A DNA stretch of 64,000 nt from Piscicola geometra (GCA_943735955.1 CALSEQ010000021.1:27501-91500); one strand, 5' to 3'; numbered from the stretch's first letter, positions 45,520 to 58,335 are shown. Made by a program: numbers and translations. Notes: generated by a model from the letters alone, not told the origin.

Positions 45520-46210
45520 GTTAGGACACCAACGTAGAACTCGAAACTGATTCTTCCATTCTTTTCGCTTTTCTGACAGTCTCAGAGAGCAGTTGAGCTC
45601 TAACCTTGTCCACTGCATTGTCTTCCCATCTTTCCTCTGCCTGCCTCTTCTTCATCCTCTGAACAGTGCCTTGAAGAACTCTTTTGGCCTGGAGAACGGG
45701 AGACATGACCACACCATCTCAGAATGACCACACCATCTCAGAATGACCACACCACCTCAGAATGACCCCACCATCTCAGAATGACCACACCATCTCAGAA
45801 TGACCACACCACCTCAGAATGACCCCACCATCTCAGAATGACCACACCACCTCAGAATGACCACACCATCTCAGAATGACCACATCATCTCAGAATGACC
45901 ACACCACCTCAGAATGACCACACCACCTCAGAATGACCACACCATCTCAGAATGACCACACCATCTCAGAATGACCACACCACCTCAGAATGACCACACC
46001 ATCTCAGAATGACCACACCATCTCAGAATGACCACACCATCTCAGAATGACCACACCACCTCAGAATGACCACACCACCTCAGAATGACCACACCATCTC
46101 AGCTTCCTTCTTTTCAGTGTGGTCAGTAGGCCTTCATGGGGCCCAATAGCATTCGTAACTCTCTTTCGGACTTCATCGATGGTGAATATATCTTTGTGCT
46201 TAATTCTAAG
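45520..46210 (-). pseudogene. LINE RT C-terminal fragment, split by a 19-bp minisatellite
   Basis: On the - strand: HKDIFTIDEVRKRVTNAIGP and LLTTLKRRKLRWCGH, then the minisatellite, then CGHVSRSPG and RVLQGTVQRMKKRQAEERWE, DNAVDKVRAQLLSE. This is the common LINE tail (..VKRRKLKWYGHV.R..G..K..LQG.V...R..GR...RWEDNI..). The family is distinct from the + strand LINE piece beside it. Confidence 0.8.
45712..46101. repeat. 19-bp minisatellite derived from the RT 'RWCGH' codons
   Basis: About 20 copies of CCACACCATCTCAGAATGA (CACC and CCCC variants). In reverse complement the unit is TGAGATGGTGTGGTCATTC, whose core AGATGGTGTGGTCAT spells R-W-C-G-H in the flanking LINE frame. Confidence 0.93.
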
Positions 46211-46464
46211 TTCCAAATAAGCAGTGCTCGAATGACCCGGTTCCTACATGGCTGTTGAAGGAGATATCTGGAATAATTGCTCCTTTTTTAGTGAGCTTAT
46301 TCAACAGGTCTTTTTCGGCAGGCAGGGTTCCGAAGTCTTTCAAGTCGGCTTACATCACGCCACTGCTTAAGAAGCCAAGTCTTAAACTCACTGAAACTTC
46401 GTCGTACAGGCCTATTTCAAACTTGAGGGTGTTGTCCAAACTCATGGAAAGATTAGTTCTCCAC
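46211..46464 (+). pseudogene. RT fragment of the CR1/L2-like LINE, cut by a hAT insertion
   Basis: Nearly identical to 37157-37404: EISGIIAPFLVSLFNRSFSA, GRVPKSFKSAYITPLLKKPS and SSYRPISNLRVLSKLMERLV, ending LH, where the hAT element begins (CTCCAC|TAGAGG). Confidence 0.9.
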
Positions 46465-47690
46465 TAGAGGTCGGACATGGACGATTTTTCATTCCCGGTC
46501 CCGTCCCGTTCCCGGAATCTGTTTTCCCGTCCCGTCCCGTTCCCGATAGGACATCAGAATTTTGATTCCCGTCCCGTCCCGTTCCCGAAATTTTTTTTCC
46601 CGTCCCGACCCGTTCCCGAAAGCTTTTTGTTTTTTTATTCATTCTCGCTGCCGTTTTCACTAGTCCCAAACTTACTAGTTCTAACATTTCTTAAAATTTA
46701 TTATTTGAAAGTCAGAGAATATTTCTTTCAATAAAATTTAAAAAACACGATTTAAATTTCAAATATTTATTGAAATGAAAGTATTGAAGTTAGTCCTTGT
46801 TTTTGAGTAATACAATCAAGTCTTTATTGCTTTTCACACGGGTTAAACCGTTAAGAGTTTCAGCTCTCAAATGAGATGGTTTTGGGTTTGAAGTTAAACG
46901 ACCACATAATGAAAAATTCCGTTCACAGGGAATATAACTTGCAGATATACTAAACAAAATTTTGGCTACTTCTTGTAGTATTTTAAAATTGCTCATTTTA
47001 CTTCAATGAAATAAAACATCTTTATAATCTTCTATTTTTTGGGACGTAATTGTGATTATTTGTACAATTCATCCTCTTCTGAATTTTCTTCTTCGTTCAT
47101 TATTATTAATTCTTCAATAATGTTAGAAATATGTTTTTTGACAACATTCTTATTCTCCACAACTGCAAATATAAAATCATTCGTATAATTTGATAGTATA
47201 ATAATTTTATTATAATTTTTACGTTATAAAAATAAACATAATAGGTCTAAATAACCATCATTTGTTTTTTTTCTCAACGGCACTGCAGCTTGGTCTGGCT
47301 GTACAAAATAGAATTAAATTTTCTCTAATGAAAGTCTTGGTATTTATTTCTTTTCTATCCCAAACTTTTTTCCTATTATTCTTTCATACTGGGGATGCAA
47401 CAGACATGCTGTCATATGAATAAGATCAATGGCATCTTTTCTTTTGTCGAAATGATAAACTGAGCACTCATTTGGAAATTAATCATTCAAATTCAAAGTA
47501 TTAATTTATAAAATAATAATAATATAACTAACCATTTTGATTTCATCTGAAAAGTTTTCATCATCACCCATTTGTTCTAATCTCCCTAATCTTTGGACTC
47601 ATCATAACAACTTCAAATGTAGTGTTGGAGATTTTGACATTGACAATGGTGGCTTCGTTATACATTTCTATTGCATCAAAAAAAAATTAT
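46465..47690 (-). mobile_element. hAT relic with CCCGTCCCGTTCCCG subterminal repeats
   Basis: The end TAGAGGTCGGACATGG has the hAT TIR look. It is followed by CCCGTCCCGTTCCCG motifs at 46498-46620. On the - strand 46790-46996 encodes a hAT dimerisation domain: ILQEVAKILFSISASYIPCE, RNFSLCGRLTSNPKPS and LTRVKSNKDLIVLL. Further up, TACLLHPQYERIIGKKFG is a likely transposase remnant. The opposite TIR is absent; the element runs into the 15-bp array. Confidence 0.8.
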
Positions 47691-48544
47691 TAAATAAAAT
47701 CTGAACTATTAAATAAAAAATAAACTATTAAATAAAATCTAAACTATTAGATAAAAAATAAATTATTAAAGAAAATCTAAATTATTAAAGAAAATCTAAA
47801 CTATTAAAGAAAATCTAAATTATTAAAATCTAAATTATTAAAATCTAAATTATTAAAATCTAAATTATTAAAATCTAAATTATTAAAATCTAAATTATTA
47901 AAATCTAAATTATTAAAATAGAAATTATTAAAATAGAAATTATTAAAATAGAAATTATTAAAATAGAAATTATTGAAATAGAAATTATTAAAATATAAAT
48001 TATTAAAATATAAATTATTAAAATATAAATTATTAAAATATAAATTATTAAAATATAAATTTTTAAAATAGAAATTATTAAAATAGAAATTATTAAAATA
48101 GAAATTATTAAAATAGAAATTATTAAAATAGAAATTATTAAAATAGAAATTATTAAAATAGAAATTACTAAAATAGAAATTATTAAAATAGAAATTATTA
48201 AAATAGAAATTATTAAAATAGAAATTATTAAAATAGAAATTATTAAAATAGAAATTATTAAAATAGAAATTATTAAAATAGAAATTATTAAAATATAAAT
48301 TATTAAAATATAAATTATTAAAATATAAATTTTAAAAATATAAATTTTAAAAATAGAAATTTTAAAAATATAAATTATTAAAATAAAAATTATTAAAATA
48401 AAAATTATTAAAATATAAATTTTTAAAATAGAAATTATTAAAATAAAAATTATTATAATAGAAATTATTAAAATAGAAATTATTAAAATAGAAATTATTA
48501 AAATAGAAATGATTAAAATAGGATTAAAATAGAAATGATTAAAA
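47690..48544. repeat. 15-bp AT satellite (AAATTATTAAAATAG)n, copy 1
   Basis: Units AAATTATTAAAATAG, ...TCT and ...TAT are arranged in blocks. The array begins near the AAAAAAAATTATTAAATAAA tract and passes straight into the 11-bp array. Confidence 0.93.
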
Positions 48545-49145
48545 TGTTCATCTCGTGTTCATCTCGTGTTCATCTCGTGTTCATCTCATGTTCATCTCGT
48601 GTTCATCTCGTGTTCATCTCGTGTTCATCTCGTGTTCATCTCGTGTTCATCTCGTGTTCATCTCGTGTTCATCTCGTGTTCATCTCGTGTTCATCTCGTG
48701 TTCATCTCGTGTTCATCTCGTGTTCATCTCGTGTTCATCTCGTGTTCATCTCGTGTTCATCTCGTGTTCATCTCGTGTTCATCTCGTGTTCATCTCGTGT
48801 TCATCTCGTGTTCATTGCGTGTTCATCTCGTGTTCATCTCGTGTTCATCTCGTGTTCATCTCGTGTTCATCTCGTGTTCATCTCGTGTTCATCTCGTGTT
48901 CATCTCGTGTTCATCTCGTGTTCATCTCGTGTTCATCTCGTGTTCATCTCGTGTTCATCTCGTGTTCATCTCGTGTTCATCTCGTGTTCATCTCGTGTTC
49001 ATCTCGTGTTCATCTCGTGTTCATCTCGTGTTCATCTCGTGTTCATCTCGTGTTCATCTCGTGTTCATCTCGTGTTCATCTCGTGTTCATCTCGTGTTCA
49101 TCTCGTGTTCATCTCGTGTTCATCTCGTGTTCATCTCGTGTTCAT
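48545..49145. repeat. 11-bp satellite array 2
   Basis: About 55 copies of TTCATCTCGTG with variants CTCATG near 48587 and TTGCGTG near 48814. Confidence 0.96.
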
Positions 49146-52100
49146 GTGCTCATCATAATAAGCGCGGTAGTATTAACATAAACATAAACATTGTACTATT
49201 ATTATGTCTATGGGTAGTTTTTTAATATTTTAAAGTTAAAAATCGATTATCTTTTTGTTAAAAAAATATAACATTTATAAAAAAAGATTAAGTTTTTTCT
49301 TGTAATTGGGGTATGTCCGTCAGTCTCCCATAATCTTTAATCATGGATATTTATTTACTGTTAAGATATATTTTAACCACGTTTTTACTGTTGTTTTGAC
49401 AAACAAAGTTAACGCAAGGCCCACTGATGCAAATTTGGAAACATCTGTAAAGACCTTAAATTTTTGAAACATTTAGTTGTCACTCAATTTATGTTTATAA
49501 GGACCCAACTTAAACTGGATGTATGAATTTAAACTCTTGGAACAGTGCGCATCAGGGGGCGAGCTCTGATAAGTAAAAGGCCGTTAGGACACCACCGTAG
49601 AACTCGAAACTGATTCTTCTATTCTTTTCGCTTTTCTGACAGTCTCAGAGAGCAGTTGAGCTCTAACCCTGTCCACTGCATTGTCTTCCCATCTTTCCTC
49701 TGCCTGCCTCTTCTTCATCCTCTGAACAGTGCCTTGAAGAACTCTTTTGGCCTGGAGAACGGGAGACATGACCACACCATCTCAGAATGACCACACCATC
49801 TCAGAATGACCACACCACCTCAGAATGACCCCACCATCTCAGAATGACCACACCATCTCAGAATGACCACACCACCTCAGAATGACCCCACCATCTCAGA
49901 ATGACCACACCATCTCAGAATGACCACACCACCTCAGAATGACCCCACCATCTCAGAATGACCACACCATCTCAGAATGACCACACCACCTCAGAATGAC
50001 CCCACCATCTCAGAATGACCACACCACCTCAGAATGACCACACCATCTCAGAATGACCACACCATCTCAGAATGACCACACCACCTCAGAATGACCACAC
50101 CACCTCAGAATGACCACACCATCTCAGAATGACCACACCACCTCAGAATGACCACACCACCTCAGAATGACCACACCATCTCAGCTTCCTTCTTTTCAGT
50201 GTGGTCAGTAGGCCTTCATGGGGCCCAATAGCATTCGTAACTCTCTTTCGGACTTCATCGATGGTGAATATATCTTTGTGCTTAATTCTAAGTTCCAAAT
50301 AAGCAGTGCTCGAATGACCCGGTTCCTACATGGCTGTTGAAGGAGATATCTGGAATAATTGCTCCTTTTTTAGTGAGCTTATTCAACAGGTCTTTTTCGG
50401 CAGGCAGGGTTCCGAAGTCTTTCAAGTCGGCTTACATCACGCCACTGCTTAAGAAGCCAAGTCTTAAACTCACTGAAACTTCGTCGTACAGGCCTATTTC
50501 AAACTTGAGGGTGTTGTCCAAACTCATGGAAAGATTAGTTCTCCACTAGAGGTCGGACATGGACGATTTTTCATTCCCGGTCCCGTCCCGTTCCCGGAAT
50601 CTGTTTTCCCGTCCCGTCCCGTTCCCGATAGGACATCAGAATTTTGATTCCCGTCCCGTCCCGTTCCCGAAATTTTTTTCCCGTCCCGACCCGTTCCCGA
50701 AAGCTTTTTGTTTTTTTATTCATTCTCGCTGCCGTTTTCACTAGTCCCAAACTTACTAGTTCTAACATTTCTTAAAATTTATTATTTGAAAGTCAGAGAA
50801 TATTTCTTTCAATAAAATTTAAAAAACACGATTTAAATTTCAAATATTTATTGAAATGAAAGTATTGAAGTTAGTCCTTGTTTTTGAGTAATACAATCAA
50901 GTCTTTATTGCTTTTCACACGGGTTAAACCGTTAAGAGTTTCAGCTCTCAAATGAGATGGTTTTGGGTTTGAAGTTAAACGACCACATAATGAAAAATTC
51001 CGTTCACAGGGAATATAACTTGCAGATATACTAAACAAAATTTTGGCTACTTCTTGTAGTATTTTAAAATTGCTCATTTTACTTCAATGAAATCAAACAT
51101 CTTTATAATCTTCTATTTTTTGGGACGTAATTGTGATTATTTGTACAATTCATCCTCTTCTGAATTTTCTTCTTCGTTCATTATTATTAATTCTTCAATA
51201 ATGTTAGAAATATGTTTTTTGACAACATTCTTATTCTCCACAACTGCAAATATAAAATCATTCGTATAATTTGATAGTATAATAATTTTATTATAATTTT
51301 TACGTTATAAAAATAAACATAATAGGTCTAAATAACCATCATTTGTTTTTTTTCTCAACGGCACTGCAGCTTGGTCTGGCTGTACAAAATAGAATTAAAT
51401 TTTCTCTAATGAAAGTCTTGGTATTTATTTCTTTTCTATCCCAAACTTTTTTCCTATTATTCTTTCATACTGGGGATGCAACAGACATGCTGTCATATGA
51501 ATAAGATCAATGGCATCTTTTCTTTTGTCGAAATGATAAACTGAGCAATCATTTGGAAATTAATCATTCAAATTCAAAGTATTAATTTATAAAATAATAA
51601 TAATATAACTAACCATTTTGATTTCATCTGAAAAGTTTTCATCATCACCCATTTGTTCTAATCTCCCTAATCTTTGGACTCATCATAACAACTTCAAATG
51701 TAGTGTTGGAGATTTTGACATTGACAATGGTGGCTTCGTTATACATTTCTATTGCATCAAAAAAAAATTATTAAATAAAATCTGAACTATTAAATAAAAA
51801 ATAAACTATTAAATAAAATCTAAACTATTAGATAAAAAATAAATTATTAAAGAAAATCTAAATTATTAAAGAAAATCTAAACTATTAAAGAAAATCTAAA
51901 TTATTAAAATCTAAATTATTGAAATCTAAATTATTAAAATCTAAATTATTAAAATCTAAATTATTAAAATAGAAATTATTAAAATAGAAATTATTAAAAT
52001 AGAAATTATTAAAATAGAAATTATTAAAATAGAAATTATTAAAATATAAATTATTAAAATATAAATTATTAAAATATAAATTATTAAAATATAAATTATT

Positions 52101-52524
52101 AAAATATAAATTTTTAAAATAGAAATTATTAAAATAGAAATTATTAAAATAGAAATTATTAAAATAGAAATTATTAAAATAGAAATTATTAAAATAGAAA
52201 TTATTAAAATAGAAATTACTAAAATAGAAATTATTAAAATAGAAATTATTAAAATATAAATTATTAAAATAGAAATTATTAAAATAGAAATTATTAAAAT
52301 AGAAATTATTAAAATATAAATTATTAAAATATAAATTTTAAAAATAGAAATTTTAAAAATATAAATTATTAAAATAAAAATTATTAAAATATAAATTATT
52401 AAAATATAAATTTTTAAAATAAAAATTATTAAAATAAAAATTATTATAATAGAAATTATTAAAATAGAAATTATTAAAATAGAAATTATTAAAATATAAA
52501 TGATTAAAATAGAAATGATTAAAA
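49146..52524. repeat. Tandem unit 2 (spacer, LINE fragments, hAT, 15-bp array)
   Basis: Repeats unit 1 in the same order with scattered single-base changes. The 19-bp minisatellite at 49775-50184 has one or two more copies. The RT fragment is at 50293-50546, the hAT relic at 50547-51765 and the 15-bp array at 51765-52524. Confidence 0.93.
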
Positions 52525-54000
52525 TGTTCATCTCGTGTTCATCTCGTGTTCATCTCGTGTTCATCTCGTGTTCATCTCGTGTTCATCTCGTGTTCATCTC
52601 GTGTTCATCTCGTGTTCATCTCGTGTTCATCTCGTGTTCATCTCGTGTTCATCTCGTGTTCATCTCGTGTTCATCTCGTGTTCATCTCGTGTTCATCTCG
52701 TGTTCATCTCGTGTTCATCTCGTGTTCATCTCGTGTTCATCTCGTGTTCATCTCGTGTTCATCTCGTGTTCATCTCGTGTTCATCTCGTGTTCATCTCGT
52801 GTTCATCTCGTGTTCATCTCGTGTTCATCTCGTGTTCATCTCGTGTTCATCTCGTGTTCATCTCGTGTTCATCTCGTGTTCATCTCGTGTTCATCTCGTG
52901 TTCATCTCGTGTTCATCTCGTGTTCATCTCGTGTTCATCTCGTGTTCATCTCGTGTTCATCTCGTGTTCATCTCGTGTTCATCTCGTGTTCATCTCGTGT
53001 TCATCTCGTGTTCATCTCGTGTTCATCTCGTGTTCATCTCGTGTTCATCTCGTGTTCATCTCGTGTTCATCTCGTGTTCATCTCGTGTTCATCTCGTGTT
53101 CATCTCGTGTTCATCTCGTGTTCATCTCGTGTTCATCTCGTGTTCATCTCGTGTTCATCTCGTGTTCATCTCGTGTTCATCTCGTGTTCATCTCGTGTTC
53201 ATCTCGTGTTCATCTCGTGTTCATCTCGTGTTCATCTCGTGTTCATCTCGTGTTCATCTCGTGTTCATCTCGTGTTCATCTCGTGTTCATCTCGTGTTCA
53301 TTTCGTGTTCATCTCGTGTTCATCTCGTGTTCATCTCGTGTTCATCTCGTGTTCATCTCGTGTTCATCTCGTGTTCATCTCGTGTTCATCTCGTGTTCAT
53401 CTCGTGTTCATCTCGTGTTCATCTCGTGTTCATCTCGTGTTCATCTCGTGTTCATCTCGTGTTCATCTCGTGTTCATCTCGTGTTCATCTCGTGTTCATC
53501 TCGTGTTCATCTCGTGTTCCTCTCGTGTTCATCTCGTGTTCATCTCGTGTTCATCTCGTGTTCATCTCGTGTTCATCTCGTGTTCATCTCGTGTTCATCT
53601 CGTGTTCATCTCGTGTTCATCTCGTGTTCATCTCGTGTTCATCTCGTGTTCATCTCGTGTTCATCTCGTGTTCATCTCGTGTTCATCTCGTGTTCATCTC
53701 GTGTTCATCTCGTGTTCATCTCGTGTTCATCTCGTGTTCATCTCGTGTTCATCTCGTGTTCATCTCGTGTTCATCTCGTGTTCATCTCGTGTTCATCTCG
53801 TGATCATCTCGTGTTCATCTCGTGTTCATCTCGTGTTCATCTCGTGTTCATCTCGTGTTCATCTCGTGTTCATCTCGTGTTCATCTCGTGTTCATCTCGT
53901 GTCATCTCGTGTTCATCTCGTGTTCATCTCGTGTTCATCTCGTGTTCATCTCGTGTTCATCTCGTGTTCATCTCGTGTTCATCTCGTGTCATCTCGTGTT
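52525..54000. repeat. 11-bp satellite array 3 (about 134 copies)
   Basis: The longest array. Variants TTTCGTG (53301), TTCCTCTCGTG (53519), GTGATCATC (53802) and two 10-bp units (53901, 53989) mark it. All but the 53519 variant recur, in order and spacing, in array 4. Confidence 0.97.
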
Positions 54001-54529
54001 CCTTTCTTTATCAACACCTTGGAACTGGTGATGAGGCTCAGACCGGAGGTGCAGAAAGGGTCACTGGTGTTGATAATAAGCTACAACCCTTGAACACCAA
54101 CACGAAATGATTTGATCCATACCATTATTCAACCACTCACTGTGTTTTTTCGTTGTAATTTCATGACTTTGTCTAATTTGTATCGACAATTTAACAATCT
54201 TATCAGATGTGAAATATCATTTATAGTTTCGGTTTTACAGCATTATAAAATTTTTAGTAAAGTTCGCGAGCGTATGGATCGAAATGATCCATGAAATTGA
54301 TAACACGAATTGAATAGCTGAATTTAAATTTTTTTTTAAATTTTTATAACAAAATTAGGAGTTTGTTCATTCATAGTTAGCAAAATTAATACTTAATGTA
54401 CATTTTCGACAACGTTAGACAGTTTTGTTTTGAATGCATTTTCTGCAGCACAAACGACTACCTGTCACGGCTGATGAGTTAGAAAGTACTGGGTGATTAA
54501 GAATAATTTTATATTGCTTTTATCATCAT

Positions 54530-55850
54530 ATTATGAAAAGCTGCTTTTTCTTCACAATTTTCACACTTAAATAAAAGATAAAAATATTGATTGTTCAAAC
54601 GTCTATCACATGTTTAAAAAACATTTTGGCTAACGATATGTTTCTTTTCTACTAATATATGCCATACACATGATAGTAACACTAACTAGTTTTTCTTTTT
54701 TCTCTGTAACTTCTTTGGTTAATACTCGAAGATTTATGCATACAGTCCTCACTAATCCAATACAGCGATTATGCCTTTCACGGAGAAATTCTAGTGAATA
54801 AAAATTATTCGTAAAAACTGTTAGTCAAGCATCCAGATGTTCTATCAGGTTGATCTATCAGGTTGATCACAACAGCCATTCCCAAATTTTTGAATTGGCT
54901 CACCTCCGTGATCATTACAAAAATGACTTCATTTTCAAACAGTAACCTGTTTAGGCATCACAAAGGCACCAAATTTCAAGTCATATTTTCCCGATTCAGA
55001 TGGCATGTGCTGTTCTAAACTAAAACGACTCCAAAAGGGTAAAAACTTTTCATCCACCCTTACATACTTTGTGAAATTTGATAGTTTTTATTGCCACATG
55101 TCATGATCAGCGCCCATTGGAGCAAACTTTGTTTTTTGGCTTCAAAAACTTCTGATATTAATTTAATCAAATCTTAGACATTAAGATATTAATTCACATA
55201 CATTTCGTGATATAAATTGGCTAATACACAGACTTTGACCACAATGCCTGTAATGATTCACCTCTAACATTATAAACCTCTATTAGGATAATGACATCCT
55301 TTTAAAAGAGAAGTAAATTCTGATAATTATTTATACAAATATATGAAAATGTTATTAAACTCAAAAAAATAACTTGTTAATGAAAACATCATTGGCGTCT
55401 GCATGGGTCAATTCGACGTTATTTTTTTGATTGGTGTTTAAGGGTTTGAGTCCATGCCAAGACTGAAACTGTTGTTGCTGTGGCTGGTTCTTCTGTGGTC
55501 TTACAGCTTCAACTGACTGGAAACGACCAACATTCAAAAAACCCTTAAATGAAGACTATTTTATTATTATTCAAAGTTATCATTTAAAAATAGTATACCC
55601 AAAACCATTTGGCATTGCTTCTTCTAGCAGAGATTTGCAGATTCATCTTTCACAGATGGGCTGACCATTGGTTTAATGGCCAAATCTACAATGCAGATGA
55701 TTATCAGAAGTTTCTGCGGCCTCATAACAGATCGCAGAAGTAAAATATTCGAAAACAAGCTTCGCCCAACTGTTGGTGGTGCCAAGCTTCTTGAATTAAC
55801 CCAAACATTGAATACATTTTTAGATGTTTTGTAAAAATCAATATTCATCG
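54530..55850 (-). pseudogene. piggyBac transposase relic, copy a
   Basis: The - strand translation, with stops, shows piggyBac landmarks in order: NVGRFQSVEAVRPQKNQP (upstream region), LWSKSVCISQFISRNVCELI (usual WS...F....SRNRF..I.R.LHF), KYVRVDEKFLPFWSRFSLEQ then HMPSESGKYDLKFGAFV (usual VDE.MV.F.GR...KQY.P.KP.KWGIK), and FTNNFYSLEFLRERH (usual .DNFFTS..L...L). The first catalytic Asp position (VDE) is kept. It is clearly inactive. Confidence 0.75.
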
Positions 55851-55920
55851 ATTTATGACCAAAAAATGAAGTTACAAAAACTAATAACTTATGAATTCAA
55901 TAAAATATATAATAAACAAT

Positions 55921-56100
55921 GCGTATTCATAATGCGCCAAGGCACGCAACTAGGCACCACTCACACAACATAAGTCGTGAAACACCGCATCATATACACT
56001 AGGTATATGATAGCTCACGGTTGGCTGAAAAGGAATTCGAACTGGCGACCTTTAAGTTGCAGGTCCAACGACTTACCATCTAAGCCAACCCGCTCGCCAA
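55921..56100 (-). mobile_element. SINE family A, copy in spacer a
   Basis: - strand head GGCGAGCGGGTTGGCTTAGA TGGTAAGTCG (box A complete), TCGCCAGTTCGAATTCC (box B), and the body palindrome ATATACCTAGTGTATAT. It is more complete than the copy at 16090. Confidence 0.85.
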
Positions 56101-56194
56101 GAAACAAACAGACACATAGAATTACACACATACACAGAGACATCAAAATGTATGAAATAGATGTTTAAATAAATAACATCCCTCACATAATGAA

Positions 56195-56467
<273 letters not shown>

Positions 56468-56610
56468 TACATACAGACGCACACGGATATATAAATACAC
56501 GCATGGAGGAATGTTTTCTGCTCGGTGTAGCTGGTTACAAGGTTGCACAGCCTGCTTGCTTTTCGCCTGGCAAACTTGTGAGAGTAGTTTAAAGGAAAAC
56601 AAATAACATA

Positions 56611-56641
<31 letters not shown>

Positions 56642-57009
56642 GAAATAATAACATGAATTTATCTGATAAATTAATTCAAGCATGTGCCAATGGAAAATTG
56701 TAAATTGTGAATGAATGCAAGAAAAGACCTACAACCAGGCAACTACCAGCAGAACGTTCCACTATCCCTTGACTGCTCCTACAAGTTGCCTTTCACTGCG
56801 CAGGACTACACTGAGTACTTGCACCTCTTCCAAGTATTCCTTTGTACTGTGAAATAATGTTTATAACCTTGTGCTAAAAGCTCACGATCGTTTCAGTGTT
56901 ACATTGGCATGAGTTCTCGAGGGCAACAGCTTGTGTCTTTCATGTCTCTCATTTGCTTGTGATAAGACCCTTTAGTTAACACGTCTTTACTGCCTTCAGA
57001 AGTAGTTAG

Positions 57010-57123
57010 GGCTATTCACGGGCTTCCAAATAAGCAGTGCTCGAATGACCCGGTACCCACATGGCTGTTGAAGGAGATAACTTGAGGGTGTTGTCCAAAC
57101 TCATGGAAAGATTAGTTCTCCAC
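57010..57123 (+). pseudogene. RT fragment of the LINE, internally deleted, copy a
   Basis: It matches LINE positions 37130-37205 and then jumps to 37366-37404, ending at the same CTCCAC|TAGAGG hAT junction as in units 1 and 2. Confidence 0.85.
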
Positions 57124-58335
57124 TAGAGGTCGGACATGGACGATTTTTCATTCCCGGTCCCGTCCCGTTCCCGGAATCTGTTTTCCCGTCCCGTCCCGTT
57201 CCCGATAGGACATCAGAATTTTGATTCCCGTCCCGTCCCGTTCCCGAAATTTTTTTTCCCGTCCCGACCCGTTCCCGAAAGCTTTTTGTTTTTTTATTCA
57301 TTCTCGCTGCCGTTTTCACTAGTCCCAAACTTACTAGTTCTAACATTTCTTAAAATTTATTATTTGAAAGTCAGAGAATATTTCTTTCAATAAAATTTAA
57401 AAAACACGATTTAAATTTCAAATATTTATTGAAATGAAAGTATTGAAGTTAGTCCTTGTTTTTGAGTAATACAATCAAGTCTTTATTGCTTTTCACACGG
57501 GTTAAACCGTTAAGAGTTTCAGCTCTCAAATGAGATGGTTTTGGGTTTGAAGTTAAACGACCACATAATGAAAAATTCCGTTCACAGGGAATATAACTTG
57601 CAGATATACTAAACAAAATTTTGGCTACTTCTTGTAGTATTTTAAAATTGCTCATTTTACTTCAATGAAATAAAACATCTTTATAATCTTCTATTTTTTG
57701 GGACGTAATTGTGATTATTTGTACAATTCATCCTCTTCTGAATTTTCTTCTTCGTTCATTATTATTAATTCTTCAATAATGTTAGAAATATGTTTTTTGA
57801 CAACATTCTTATTCTCCACAACTGCAAATATAAAATCATTCGTATAATTTGATAGTATAATAATTTTATTATAATTTTTACGTTATAAAAATAAACATAA
57901 TAGGTCTAAATAACCATCATTTGTTTTTTTTCTCAACGGCACTGCAGCTTGGTCTGGCTGTACAAAATAGAATTAAATTTTCTCTAATGAAAGTCTTGGT
58001 ATTTATTTCTTTTCTATCCCAAACTTTTTTCCTATTATTCTTTCATACTGGGGATGCAACAGACATGCTGTCATATGAATAAGATCAATGGCATCTTTTC
58101 TTTTGTCGAAATGATAAACTGAGCAATCATTTGGAAATTAATCATTCAAATTCAAAGTATTAATTTATAAAATAATAATAATATAACTAACCATTTTGAT
58201 TTCATCTGAAAAGTTTTCATCATCACCCATTTGTTCTAATCTCCCTAATCTTTGGACTCATCATAACAACTTCAAATGTAGTGTTGGAGATTTTGACATT
58301 GACAATGGTGGCTTCGTTATACATTTCTATTGCAT
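57124..58335 (-). mobile_element. hAT relic, third copy
   Basis: Near-identical to 46465-47690, including the dimerisation domain at 57449-57655. Confidence 0.88.

Larger units (their letters stand above)
45084..49145. repeat. Tandem unit 1 (about 4.06 kb)
   Basis: Order: AT-rich spacer, LINE 3' fragment (-) containing a 19-bp minisatellite, a short RT fragment (+) of the LINE family found at 35.7 kb, a hAT relic starting at 46465, a 15-bp AT array, and an 11-bp array. The next unit starts with the same sequence at 49146 (GTGCTCAT.ATAATAAGCGCG). The period between equivalent points is 4063 bp. Confidence 0.92.

Noticed and set aside
46442..46687. Small - strand frame rich in RERVGTG/GTGRDG (also at 50571 and 57101)
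   Set aside because: It covers the hAT terminal region and its CCCGTCCCGTTCCCG subterminal repeats; no protein family, and it is repeated only with the element.
44369..49145. CRISPR-like array
   Set aside because: Repeats are contiguous without unique spacers, and the context is an animal genome with introns and retrotransposons.
51956..52531. Ile/Leu-rich - strand membrane-like protein (191 codons)
   Set aside because: Artefact of the 15-bp AT satellite.
52500..54110. VHLVFISCSSR-repeat 'proteins' in three frames (also near 44.2, 48.5 and 59.6 kb)
   Set aside because: Direct consequence of the 11-bp repeat; start codons and tails come from unrelated flanks.
54005..54110. Short + strand frame ending LQPLNTNTK as a gene
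   Set aside because: It is open only because it continues from the 11-bp array; the resemblance to LKPLNTNQK on the opposite strand of the piggyBac region is short and may be chance.
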